NCBI RefSeq assembly: GCF_003259435.1
Contig: NZ_QLMA01000006.1
Span: 372,001 to 436,000 of the forward strand
DNA from: Chitinophaga dinghuensis
Lineage (GTDB): Bacteria > Bacteroidota > Bacteroidia > Chitinophagales > Chitinophagaceae
DNA: 64,000 bases
Direction: 5' to 3'
Shown piece after piece: positions 7,795 through 16,800 of the stretch. The stretch's first letter is position 1. Each line of letters starts with the position of its first letter. The position numbers and the translations under genes were made by a program. Under the pieces are notes generated by a model that saw only the letters and a list, made by a program, of their open reading frames with translations, was not told the DNA's origin and ran no database searches.

Positions 7795-10368
7795 ATGACA
7801 GAGCATACGGAAAATCAGCAGGAAGGGAAAATTGTTCAGATTAATATCGAGGAACAAATGAAAACTGCCTATATAGATTACTCGATGTCAGTAATCGTAG
7901 GCCGTGCGTTGCCCGATGTAAGAGATGGTTTGAAACCTGTACACCGCCGCGTTCTTTTCGGTATGAACGAAGCCGGTAACCACAGTAACAAGCCATACAA
8001 GAAATCTGCGCGTATTGTAGGAGATGTAATGGGTAAGTATCACCCTCATGGCGACAGCTCCATTTATGACACCATTGTGCGTATGGCACAGCCATGGAGT
8101 CTGCGCTACATGCTGGTAGACGGTCAGGGTAACTTTGGTTCCGTGGATGGCGATATGCCTGCGGCCATGCGTTACACAGAGGTGCGCTTGCAGAAGCTGG
8201 CAGAAGCTATGCTCGAAGACATTGAAAAAGAAACGGTGGATTTCACCCTCAACTTCGATGATACCCTGGAAGAGCCAACGGTATTGCCTACACGAATTCC
8301 AAATCTCCTTATCAACGGAGCATCAGGTATCGCGGTAGGTATGGCCACCAACATCATGCCGCATAACCTCTCTGAAGTGGTAGACGGTTTGATTGCCTAC
8401 ATCGACAACCGGGAAATTACTATCGAGGAATTAATCAAACATGTAAAAGCTCCTGATTTCCCAACCGGCGGTATCATCTACGGTTTTGACGGGGTTAAAC
8501 AGGGCTTTGAAACTGGTCGCGGACGCGTGGTAGTACGTGGTAAAATCACCGCAGAAACTTCCAAAACAGGAAGGGAGCGACTGGTAATATATGAACTGCC
8601 TTACCAGATCAACAAGGCGGTATTACACCAGAAGATAGCGCAGTTGGTAAATGATAAGATCATCGAAGGCATTTCTGATGTCCGCGATGAGAGTGACCGT
8701 GAAGGTATGCGCCTGGTTATCGATCTGAAGAAAGATGCCATCGCAAACGTTATCATCAACCAGTTATATAAATACTCAGAACTCCAGACTTCTTACGGTA
8801 TCAACAACGTGGCCCTGGTTAAAGGTCGCCCACGTATTTTGAATCTGAAAGATATCCTTTCTGAGTTTGTGGAATTCCGCCATGAAGTAGTGGTAAGAAG
8901 AACACAGTTTGATCTTCGCAAAGCACAGGAAAAAGCGCACATCCTCCAGGGGTACCTGATCGCGCTGGATCATCTGGATGCGGTCATTGCACTGATTCGT
9001 GCAGCCTCTACTCCGGAAATTGCGAAGGATGGCCTGATGAGCGAATTTGGTCTCTCCGAAATCCAGGCGAAAGCTATTCTGGAATTACGTCTGCAACGTC
9101 TGACTGGTATGGAACGTGATAAGATCCGTGCCGAGTACGACGATATCATGAAACTCATCGCTTATCTCCAGGGAGTACTCAATGATGAAGGTTTACGTAT
9201 GAACATCATCAAAGAGGAACTGGAAGATGTGAAGAAGAAATTCGGAGACGAACGTAAAACAGAAATTCAATATCTCGCCAGCGAAATGAGAATTGAAGAT
9301 ATCATCGCAGAAGAAGATGTGGTGATCACCATCTCTCACCTGGGTTATATCAAACGTACCTCTGCATACGACTACCGTCAGCAGAAACGTGGCGGCCGTG
9401 GCGCTATTGGCGGAAGAACCCGCGATGAAGATTTTATCGAACATCTCTTCGTGGCATCTACCCACCATACCATGCTGTTCTTTACAGAAAAAGGACGTTG
9501 CTACTGGTTGAAAGTATACGAAATTCCAGAAGGTGAAAAGAACGGTAAAGGCCGTGCTATCCAGAACCTGATTCAATTGCCAACGGATGATAAAATCCGC
9601 GCCATTATTGATATCAAGGATCTGCAGGATAAAGATTTCATCAATAACAACTATATTGTACTTTGTACCAAAAATGGTATCATCAAGAAGACGTTGCTGG
9701 AAGAATTCTCCCGTCCGCGTCAGAATGGTGTGAATGCCATTACCATTAACGAAGGAGACCAGCTCCTGGAAGCCAAACTCACGAATGGCGACAGCCAGAT
9801 CATGATGGCTATTCAGAGCGGTCGCGCTATCCGCTTCCCTGAAGCAACCGTTCGCGATACAGGTCGTGGAGCTATCGGGGTAAGAGGTATTGAAGTGGAT
9901 AATGAGAAAGATGAAGTGGTTGGTATGATTTGTGTTGATAAGACAGACGAATCAAGAACTGTACTCGTAGTATCTGAAAAAGGCTACGGTAAACGTACCA
10001 ACATAGAGGAGTACCGTATCACCAACAGAGGTGGTAAAGGGGTTAAGACCATCAATATCACTGAAAAAACCGGTAATCTCATTGCAATATTGGATGTAAC
10101 TGAAAAGCATGATCTGATGATCACTTGTAAATCAGGTATTACCATCCGTATGGCGGTTGCAGATATCCGTGAAGCAGGCCGTGCTACACAAGGTGTGCGC
10201 CTGATCAGACTGGATGATAATGATGAAATCGCAGCAGTAGCAAGACTGGACGAACAAGAAGAAGAGGACGAAACACTGCCAACAGAAGAGCAAATCGCTG
10301 AAGGAGAAGAGAATACAGCCGCTGAAGATGCCGCTGATACTACCGAAGCCGCTCCAACTGAAGAATAA
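7795..10368 (+). CDS. gyrA: DNA gyrase subunit A
   Basis: GyrA is the breakage-reunion subunit of DNA gyrase. The 857-residue protein begins with the winged-helix region (RALPDVRDGLKPVHRRVLF). The catalytic tyrosine is Tyr127 in AAMRYTEV. The quinolone region keeps Ser88 and Asp92 in GDSSIYDT, the residues of the unmutated, drug-sensitive form in other bacteria. In the C-terminal domain the GyrA box reads QKRGGRGAIGG, marking this as gyrase and not topoisomerase IV. The last 40 or so residues form a strongly acidic Glu/Asp/Ala/Thr tail. A perfect hairpin follows the stop. Confidence 0.98.
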   Translation: MTEHTENQQEGKIVQINIEEQMKTAYIDYSMSVIVGRALPDVRDGLKPVHRRVLFGMNEAGNHSNKPYKKSARIVGDVMGKYHPHGDSSIYDTIVRMAQPWSLRYMLVDGQGNFGSVDGDMPAAMRYTEVRLQKLAEAMLEDIEKETVDFTLNFDDTLEEPTVLPTRIPNLLINGASGIAVGMATNIMPHNLSEVVDGLIAYIDNREITIEELIKHVKAPDFPTGGIIYGFDGVKQGFETGRGRVVVRGKITAETSKTGRERLVIYELPYQINKAVLHQKIAQLVNDKIIEGISDVRDESDREGMRLVIDLKKDAIANVIINQLYKYSELQTSYGINNVALVKGRPRILNLKDILSEFVEFRHEVVVRRTQFDLRKAQEKAHILQGYLIALDHLDAVIALIRAASTPEIAKDGLMSEFGLSEIQAKAILELRLQRLTGMERDKIRAEYDDIMKLIAYLQGVLNDEGLRMNIIKEELEDVKKKFGDERKTEIQYLASEMRIEDIIAEEDVVITISHLGYIKRTSAYDYRQQKRGGRGAIGGRTRDEDFIEHLFVASTHHTMLFFTEKGRCYWLKVYEIPEGEKNGKGRAIQNLIQLPTDDKIRAIIDIKDLQDKDFINNNYIVLCTKNGIIKKTLLEEFSRPRQNGVNAITINEGDQLLEAKLTNGDSQIMMAIQSGRAIRFPEATVRDTGRGAIGVRGIEVDNEKDEVVGMICVDKTDESRTVLVVSEKGYGKRTNIEEYRITNRGGKGVKTINITEKTGNLIAILDVTEKHDLMITCKSGITIRMAVADIREAGRATQGVRLIRLDDNDEIAAVARLDEQEEEDETLPTEEQIAEGEENTAAEDAADTTEAAPTEE

Positions 10369-10387
10369 TCCACTGCACTTCATTCAA

Positions 10388-10415
10388 CAGCGTCCTGTCG
10401 AAAGGCAGGACGCTG
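10388..10415 (+). terminator. Hairpin after gyrA
   Basis: CAGCGTCCTG (10388-10397) pairs perfectly with CAGGACGCTG (10406-10415) around an 8-nt loop, 20 nt after the gyrA stop. It is followed by an A-run, not a T-run, so it may act as a 3' structure more than a classical terminator. Confidence 0.5.
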
Positions 10416-10520
10416 AAAAAATATCGCTCGTGCTGTAGTGGTAACTGTATGCCAGATTGTATTACAAATTACTATAGCACCAACTCTTACAAGATAATCA
10501 GCAACTAAAAAAAACAAGAC

Positions 10521-11774
10521 ATGAAAAAATTACTGGTTTCTTTTCTCCTTTGCTCCGCCACCGTGAGCGTGATGGCCCAGAAGGCTAAAGTGAGCAGCGC
10601 GGAGGATAACCTGAAAAAACAAGATTTAGAGAAAGCGAAAGCAGATATCGACGCAGCTTTACAGCACGACAAAACTAAGAACGATGCCAAAACCTGGCTG
10701 GTAGATGGACAGATCCTGGAAGCAATGGGTACCAAAGCGAAAGATCCTGCCACCTCCCTGCAAGGTTACGATGCTTACAAAAAAGCACTGGAAATCGATC
10801 CTAAATTGAAAGAGGCTGTTCTGGTAATGAACCAGTCTATCTACAATATCTATGCAACTGTTGCCAACGCTGGTTATGCTGCACTGAACGAACAGAAATG
10901 GGAGCCAGCACTGAACAACTTCACCAAAGCAGAAGAAGTAGTTAGTTTCTATAATGGCAAAAACCTCGGTGGTACCATTCCTACTGATACCAGCCTGATT
11001 TTCTATACCGGTTACGCTGCAAGCCAGGCAAAACAAACAGATGTTGCCCTGACTTACCTGCAGAAAGCTGCTGACCTGCACTTCAAAAATGAACCTGCAC
11101 TGTACGTGATCCTGGGTCAACTGTACGAAGAGAAAGGTGATAACGCTAACTGGCTGAAAGCGATCGAACTGGGTAAAACCGTGTTCCCTAAAGACAAACG
11201 CTTCAACGATATGGAAATGCTGTATTATACCAAAACTGGTAAAACAGCTGAACTGCTCGGAATGCTGGAAAAGAAAATCGCTGAAAATCCAAATGATCAA
11301 CAACTGTTGCTGGACTACGCCATCCGCCTGGATAACCTCGCAAACCCACGCGATGAGAAAGGTAATGATGCTGCAAAACCTGCTAACTACAATGAACTGA
11401 TCGGTAAAGCAGAAGATGCTTACAAAAAAGTATTGGCTGCAAATCCTTCCGACGCTATCGCTAACTTCCAGCTGGGTGCACTGTTCTTCAACCGCGCAGT
11501 TGTATACAACAAACAACTGAACGAACTGGATAGCAAACAACAGACTTCCGCTAAAGCGAAAGAACTGCAAGGTACCATGGAAAACCTGATGAACCAGTCT
11601 TTACCTTACTTCGAAAAAGCTGACGAATCCTTCACCGCTAAAGGTGCTAGCATGGATGCCAGCGATAAACAGTCTTACGAAAGCTGCCTGTATGCATTGC
11701 AGAAAATCTATGCAATCAAAAACCAGACTGCTAAAATGGACGCTGTTAAAAAGAAACTGGACGCGCTGAAATAA
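10521..11774 (+). CDS. Periplasmic tetratricopeptide-repeat protein
   Basis: A signal peptide (MKKLLVSFLLCSATVSVMAQ, cut after about residue 20) leads into a 417-residue helical protein with TPR-like repeats. Examples are AKADIDAALQHDKTKNDAKT, GYDAYKKALEIDPKLKEAVL, KQTDVALTYLQKAADLHFK and EDAYKKVLAANPSDAIANFQ. It is exported, most likely to the periplasm or the inner face of the outer membrane, and probably acts as a protein-binding scaffold. It lies downstream of gyrA but 150 nt away with a hairpin between them, and it ends in a strong terminator. Specific function not recognised. Confidence 0.82.
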   Translation: MKKLLVSFLLCSATVSVMAQKAKVSSAEDNLKKQDLEKAKADIDAALQHDKTKNDAKTWLVDGQILEAMGTKAKDPATSLQGYDAYKKALEIDPKLKEAVLVMNQSIYNIYATVANAGYAALNEQKWEPALNNFTKAEEVVSFYNGKNLGGTIPTDTSLIFYTGYAASQAKQTDVALTYLQKAADLHFKNEPALYVILGQLYEEKGDNANWLKAIELGKTVFPKDKRFNDMEMLYYTKTGKTAELLGMLEKKIAENPNDQQLLLDYAIRLDNLANPRDEKGNDAAKPANYNELIGKAEDAYKKVLAANPSDAIANFQLGALFFNRAVVYNKQLNELDSKQQTSAKAKELQGTMENLMNQSLPYFEKADESFTAKGASMDASDKQSYESCLYALQKIYAIKNQTAKMDAVKKKLDALK

Positions 11775-11797
11775 TTATTTCACGATATGTTTTTTAA

Positions 11798-11830
11798 AAT
11801 GTCCTGCGTTTTGCGCAGGACATTTTTTTT
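11798..11830 (+). terminator. Strong intrinsic terminator of the TPR gene
   Basis: AATGTCCTGCG (11798-11808) pairs perfectly with CGCAGGACATT (11814-11824) around a 5-nt loop and runs into a row of eight Ts ending at 11830. This is a textbook plus-strand intrinsic terminator. Confidence 0.92.
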
Positions 11831-11832
11831 GG

Positions 11833-12063
11833 TTGCACGCAAAGGGCGCGAAGGTTTTTGCTCGCAGGGCAGCAAAGCAGCAATGCAGCAAAGTAGTGTT
11901 GCACGCAAAGGGCGCAGAGGGAAGCGCAAAGACGCGAAGGTTTTTGCTCGCAGAGCAGCAAAGCAGCGTAAGCAGCAAAGGAATGTTGCACGCAGAGGGC
12001 GCAGAGGGAAGCGCAAAGGCGCGAATAATTTTGCTCGCAGAGCAGCGTAAGCAGCAAAGAATG
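11833..12063 (+). repeat. Left repeat array (three GCGCAAAG-family units)
   Basis: Three degenerate units start with TTGCACGC at 11833, 11899 and 11986. Each contains, in order, a GGGCGC(AGAGGGAAGCGCAAAG)CGCGAA block, a TTTTGCTCGCAGAGCAGC block that can fold as a small hairpin (TGCTC-GAGCA), and an AGCAGCGTAAGCAGCAAAG block. The first unit lacks the AGAGGGAAGCGCAAAG insert. The array starts directly after the terminator at 11830. It is the reverse complement of the array at 13110-13456, so the phosphotransferase gene lies between inverted copies. Short frames run through it but shift between units, so I do not call them genes. Confidence 0.85.
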
Positions 12064-12093
12064 GGTGTTTTGTTGGATGGTAATTGAGGCGGT

Positions 12094-13089
12094 TTATGGT
12101 TGCCAGTGGGTATCTATGAGGGTTTTGAGATAGAGGAGAATGGGTTTAAAGTAGGCAGGTTCATTGAAGAAGTGAAACTGATCATGTGTGGTGTGGAACC
12201 CTTTATAAAAGAGCCAGAACCCCAGGCTGAGATAGGGGATGGCGGCTAATTCGGCTTCACTGACAGGACGGATTTCCCTATAAGCATTCAGGAATGTAGA
12301 AAATGCTTCATCCGCTTCCTCCTGCGTTAACCGTTTACCTAAATGAACGTCCAGTTGCAGGTGTTGCCAGAAGGTCATAATATCGTTTACTAGCCAGCCG
12401 TAGCCCATGAAATCAAAATCGAATAGGGTAACGCTGTCATTTTCGAAATGGAAATTTTTAGGGAGGAAATCAAAATGGCAATAGCCGCTGGAGAATCCGG
12501 CGGTATTCTGGGGAGACAACCTTTCCGCTGCCTGCATGGCCTTTTCCTGTAACCAGGTATAGGTCTCCATATCTGATGCAAAAACAGGCGCCAACATTTC
12601 TAGTGGCTTAAAAAAGGTGGTTTCCAGGTCGAAATTCCACCTGGAATTATTCAGTTGCACCCTTGCAGCTACATTGTGCAATCGGGCCATTTCCAGGCCT
12701 AAAGCACGTAACTGGGCCGTACTCATTATTCGCTCTACCTGCCCCGGCGCATAACTGAAGACAACCACAAATCGATCTCCTTCTACCGCATCCAACCGCT
12801 GTATAAAATCGCCGGATGTATCTGCAATAGGATAAGAAATACGTACCTGCGCCTGTTGTAAAGCCAACAGCAGCGCTACTTCCGCCTGTATTTGAAGCAT
12901 ACTTCTGTGGGAAGACCGATATGCCCGCAAGATAAATTTATCGTTGGGCATTTCCAATAGATAAGTATCGCCAACGCCACGTACAAGTAGTTTACAGCAT
13001 ACATTATGAAGGTCATATTTTTTCTCAATCAGGGAGGCCAGTGCGGTAGGCGCCAACGTGGAGTATGTAGCCGGGAAAACAGTTTTCAT
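12094..13089 (-). CDS. Phosphotransferase (APH/choline-kinase-like fold)
   Basis: This is a 331-residue small-molecule kinase of the aminoglycoside phosphotransferase-like family. The catalytic loop HFDFLPKN gives the HxDxxxxN pattern, followed by the metal-binding LFDFDFMGYGW. The N-terminal lobe has FILRAYRSSHRSMLQIQAEV, with the ATP-lysine position occupied by an Arg-rich strand. The ATG at 13089 is preferred. The frame extends upstream to 13221, but only through repeat sequence, giving LAEQRKQQ-type residues that repeat. The substrate is unknown; homologues act on amino alcohols, homoserine or sugars. It is alone between two inverted repeat arrays. Confidence 0.82.
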   Translation of the reverse strand: MKTVFPATYSTLAPTALASLIEKKYDLHNVCCKLLVRGVGDTYLLEMPNDKFILRAYRSSHRSMLQIQAEVALLLALQQAQVRISYPIADTSGDFIQRLDAVEGDRFVVVFSYAPGQVERIMSTAQLRALGLEMARLHNVAARVQLNNSRWNFDLETTFFKPLEMLAPVFASDMETYTWLQEKAMQAAERLSPQNTAGFSSGYCHFDFLPKNFHFENDSVTLFDFDFMGYGWLVNDIMTFWQHLQLDVHLGKRLTQEEADEAFSTFLNAYREIRPVSEAELAAIPYLSLGFWLFYKGFHTTHDQFHFFNEPAYFKPILLYLKTLIDTHWQP

Positions 13090-13109
13090 CCGATAAATAT
13101 AATCATTCC

Positions 13110-13456
13110 AACACATTCCTTTGCTGCATTGCTGCTTACGCTGCTCTGCGAGCAAAAACCTTCGCATCTTTGCGTCCAACATTTCTTTGCTGCATTGCTG
13201 CTTACGCTGCTCTGCGAGCAAAACCTTCGCACCTTTGCGTCCAACATTTCTTTGCTGCGTTGCTGCTTATGCTGCTCTGCGAGCAAAACCTTCGCACCTT
13301 TGCGTCCAACATTTCTTTGCTGCATTGCTGCTTATGCTGCTCTGCGAGCAAAACCTTCGCATCTTTGCGTCCAACATTCCTTTGCTGCATTGCTGCTTAT
13401 GCTGCTCTGCGAGCAAAAAAATCCGCGCCTTTGCGTCTTCCCTCTGCGCCCTTTGC
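13110..13456 (-). repeat. Right repeat array (five units of 65-66 bp)
   Basis: Five near-identical tandem units begin with TTTGCTGC at 13120, 13186, 13251, 13316 and 13381, a period of 66, 65, 65 and 65. Each contains GCTGCTTA(C/T)GCTGCTCTGCGAGCAAAA and then CCTTCGCA(T/C)CTTTGCGTCC. The last unit diverges after the GCAAAA block and ends in a CTTTGCGTCTTCCCTCTGCG-type tail. There are no unique spacers, so it is not CRISPR. The unit length is not a multiple of three and the frames shift. It is inverted relative to the array at 11833-12063 and starts 20 bp upstream of the phosphotransferase ATG, so it may carry or disturb that promoter. Confidence 0.9.
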
Positions 13457-13461
13457 GAGAA

Positions 13462-13494
13462 AAAAAAATCCCGTTCCGGCGAAACCGTAACGGG
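13462..13494 (-). terminator. Intrinsic terminator of the Lys/Ala-rich peptide gene
   Basis: CCCGTT-CGG (13470-13479) pairs with CCG-AACGGG (13485-13494) with one mismatch. On the minus strand it is followed by a run of eight Ts. It ends the transcript of the gene at 13525-13737 right at the edge of the repeat array. Confidence 0.8.
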
Positions 13495-13524
13495 ACTATT
13501 AACTCAAACGCTGTATGGCTGAAA

Positions 13525-13737
13525 TTAAGCAGCTTTTTTAGCAGCAGCTGGTTTAGCTTCAGCTTTTTTAGCAGCTGGTTTAGCAGCTTTTTTAGTAGTG
13601 TCAGCAGCTGGTTTTGCTTCAGCTTTAGCTTCAGTTTTAGCTTTCTCTTTCTTAGCTGGTTTAGCAGCTGGAGCTTGAGCGAAAGCAGAAGCGGAGATAG
13701 TCAGTACTGCTACAGCAGCGATCAGGCCTTTTTTCAT
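13525..13737 (-). CDS. Small exported Lys/Ala-rich protein
   Basis: The 70-residue product starts with a clear signal peptide (MKKGLIAAVAVLTISASAFA) cut before about QAPAAKP. The remaining 50 residues are almost only Ala, Lys, Pro, Glu and Thr in PAKKAEAKPA-like steps. The tail resembles histone-H1-like low-complexity sequence but is exported. A similar protein is encoded at 19913-20167. It has its own terminator (13462-13494), and a TAATTTAG near-match to the -7 box lies upstream on the minus strand. The role is unknown; the strong base charge suggests binding to an anionic surface or polymer, which is inference. Confidence 0.75.
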   Translation of the reverse strand: MKKGLIAAVAVLTISASAFAQAPAAKPAKKEKAKTEAKAEAKPAADTTKKAAKPAAKKAEAKPAAAKKAA

Positions 13738-13860
13738 GATGTTTGTCTTTTAAGATTTAATAAATTAGTTCAGAGTTTGTATTGCTAAATTAATGCTAGG
13801 TGCTGTCGAATGGCTTTCTGTTTCGGTGAATGGGTTATTACTGTCGTTGAAAAGGGAAAA

Positions 13861-16800
13861 TCAGGCGTTCATACCTACCTGTACATTCCCTGTTCTCTTC
13901 AGAACTCCCCATCCTTGGGCGTTTCCGCGTATTGCCTTTTTGATGGAACGGAACAGAATGACATACATTAGCTGGCGATAGACCAGTTTCTGAGGTATCA
14001 TCCAGATCAGTTTTTTCAGCGGTGCTTTTTCAAAGAGAAATGCTACCATCGCCACCAGCAGATCCACCACCAGGAAGAATACATAGAAGAACAATATCTT
14101 ATGCATACCTGCAGGATCATGGCGGTTCCAGATCAGGCTCCATACAAACATGATATCTGCGAGTGGGGCCAGAATGGGCAGGATCACCTGGAATATCACG
14201 ATGTTTGGCAAAGAGATCATTCCCAGCGCTTTGTATTTTGGATTAAAGCAGGCATCCAGGTTTTTGCGGCAGCTCTGCATGATACCATAGCTCCAACGGA
14301 AACGTTGTTTCATAAATTGATTCAATGTTTCTGGCGCTTCGGTCATGGCTACAGCCGCCGTACAGTTGCGTACAATGTATCCTTTCCTTAATATCCTGAT
14401 GGTCAGATCACAGTCTTCCGCCAGCGTATCTGTCGTAAAACCACCCGCTTCCTGTATCGCTGATTTACGGAATGCACCAATGGCGCCAGGAACCACTGTA
14501 ATCCCGTTCACTAAATCCAATGCACGACGGTCGAAGTTCTGAGCGGTAATGTATTCAATAGACTGCCATCTGGCGAGTAAGGTAGTTTCGTTCCCTACTT
14601 TAACGTTTCCGGCAACTGCGCCCGTGTCTTCCGTTATAAACTTCCGCATCAGTTGCTCAATGGCATCTGGGTATAACTGTGTATCCGCGTCAATACATAC
14701 TACAAAATCATATTTTGCATATCCAATACCATAGTTCAGGGCACTGGCTTTACCGCCGTTTGGTTTGGTCAGCACTTCCACTTGTGGATGCTGGTCAAAT
14801 GCCGTTTTCACCAGTTCATAAGTATTATCTTTTGAACCATCATCCACGAAGATGATTTCAAATTCAGGATAACGTTGCTGTAACAGACTTTTGATAGTAT
14901 TCACAGCATTGACAGACTCATTATACGCTGGTACGATGATAGATACGCCTGGTTGCGCGGTGGCCACCAATGTATTCTTCTTCTCCCGGAAGTATTGTAT
15001 GGTAGCCATGATGAGCATACTCAATATTTTTATCAGTCCCAGGATAATCGCCAGCCAGAATGCAGCCTGGAGGAATTGTTGGATACGGAAAATAATCAGG
15101 GCAACAGTACCATTCATCGCAATCACACTGCTATTTACTGCTGGCATTACATCTGTTGGTTTTTTATGCAATAAACTGGCAACGGTGGTGAACCCAATTC
15201 CTTTGGATTTAAAGTAATGAATGATACGTGGTAACGCCGCTACTGTAGCACTTCTGTCGCCGCCTGCATCATGCAGGAGAATGATCCCTCTGTCGGGATT
15301 GGCTTCATATTGACTCACTACGCGTTGATAAATCGTATCTGCGCTAACGCCTGGTTCCCAATCTTCCGGATCAATACTTTCACCGATGGTGTAGTAATTA
15401 TTTTTTTTACTGAGAGAAACCGGTTTCAGTTCTTCGGGCGTAGTTGGTTCTGCATCGGCGTTATAGGGCGCACGAAACAGGATGGTACTATGTCCGGTGG
15501 CCGCTTCTATCAGCAAGCGGGTGGCGTTTATTTCTGTATTAGCTCTTTCCGGACTGATAGCGGCAATATTCGGATGGGTAAAGGTGTGGTTACCAATTTC
15601 GTTACCGCTGTTATAAATTTTCTTCAGCAATGTCAGGTTATTCTCTGCATTGATACCCACTACAAAGAAGGCGGCTGGAACATGTTCCTGTTTCAGGATA
15701 TCCAGTACCTGTGGTGTGTAGGTAGCATCAGGGCCGTCGTCGAAGGTCAGAATCACTTGTTTATTTACCTGACCGGATTTGCGAATTACATAACCTGTTG
15801 GGAGCGTCTCGTACTCTTGTGATGCCACCATATTATCAGTGTCTGGCGTCACTTTGATGCTGCCATCATGTGGATCGTTTACCACATCCAGTACTTCGCC
15901 ATCACCTATGTAGTCGGGTTGTGCGGTGGCAGCCTGGATACCTGAAAGGTTGTTGAAGTTGAAAGGTTGATCTTTCAGGGACTGGTTGTCTAGGCGGCGG
16001 TAGTAGAAGCGCCACAGACGGGCATCTTCAGAGCCTAATCTCCAGATGGCAGTACCGGCAGTTCCATATTCATCTGCGAAGCGAAGGGTATTGAAATTAC
16101 CGGCTGCATCCATGAATTGCACTTGATGCAGTACGCCGTCATCATCTTTATAAGTAAAGTGACAGTTGTAGGTGTCTTCGTCAAAAATAACTTTAGCATG
16201 GTTGCGGTTGGCTAATGCCAGCGCTTCCTGGTAGGTAACGGTAGTACCTTCACTATGTGCAGGCCAGTCATATCCATAAGAGGCAATGCAGAGCACTATT
16301 TTGTTGGCTGGCACTTTATTGGCGGTCTGGTCGAGTACTTTTTCGATCCATCTTTCTTCACTAACGGGACCGGCTACACTGGTGGTGAAGTGCTGGTCAT
16401 ATCCCATCAGGAAGATATAGTCGTTATACTTGTTTAATTCTTTCAGGTTGTAATCATCATTGCCAGGCGTTACATCTTGTGTTACCAGCAATCCCTGTTG
16501 GTGCAGTTTTGCGTATAACTCTTGCTGGAAGCTGATGAGCGGTTCATCGCTTTTCTCTTTCAGCTCTTCAAAGTCGATATTGATACCCTGGAGGTGATAC
16601 TGATGCAGGTACTTAATGATATCGGCGATCAGTCTTTCTTTTTTAGCAGGATTGGTGAGTACCTGGTGCAGAATATCGCTGTCGAAATCTCCATTTTCCT
16701 GGTCTACATTGATGTTATTGATCAGGGGGAGAATGGCGACATGGTGGTCCTGCATGAGCTGCAGGGCGTTCATATCTATTTGTGGACGTAAGGTGTCTGT

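Noticed and set aside
10659..11570. 303-codon antisense frame opposite the periplasmic TPR gene
   Set aside because: It is Phe/Gln/Val-rich, as expected from the reverse strand of Lys/Glu-rich TPR sequence.
13110..13456. CRISPR array
   Set aside because: The units are contiguous 65-66 bp copies without unique spacers, and no cas gene is present.
11833..13456. Insertion sequence or transposon
   Set aside because: No transposase, integrase or target-site duplication was found; only the inverted repeat layout hints at mobility, so it is reported as a finding and not as a mobile element.
11780..13788. Several open frames running through the repeat arrays on both strands
   Set aside because: They are made of repeat-derived Lys/Gln/Cys/Leu-rich sequence, shift frame between units and overlap real genes or terminators.
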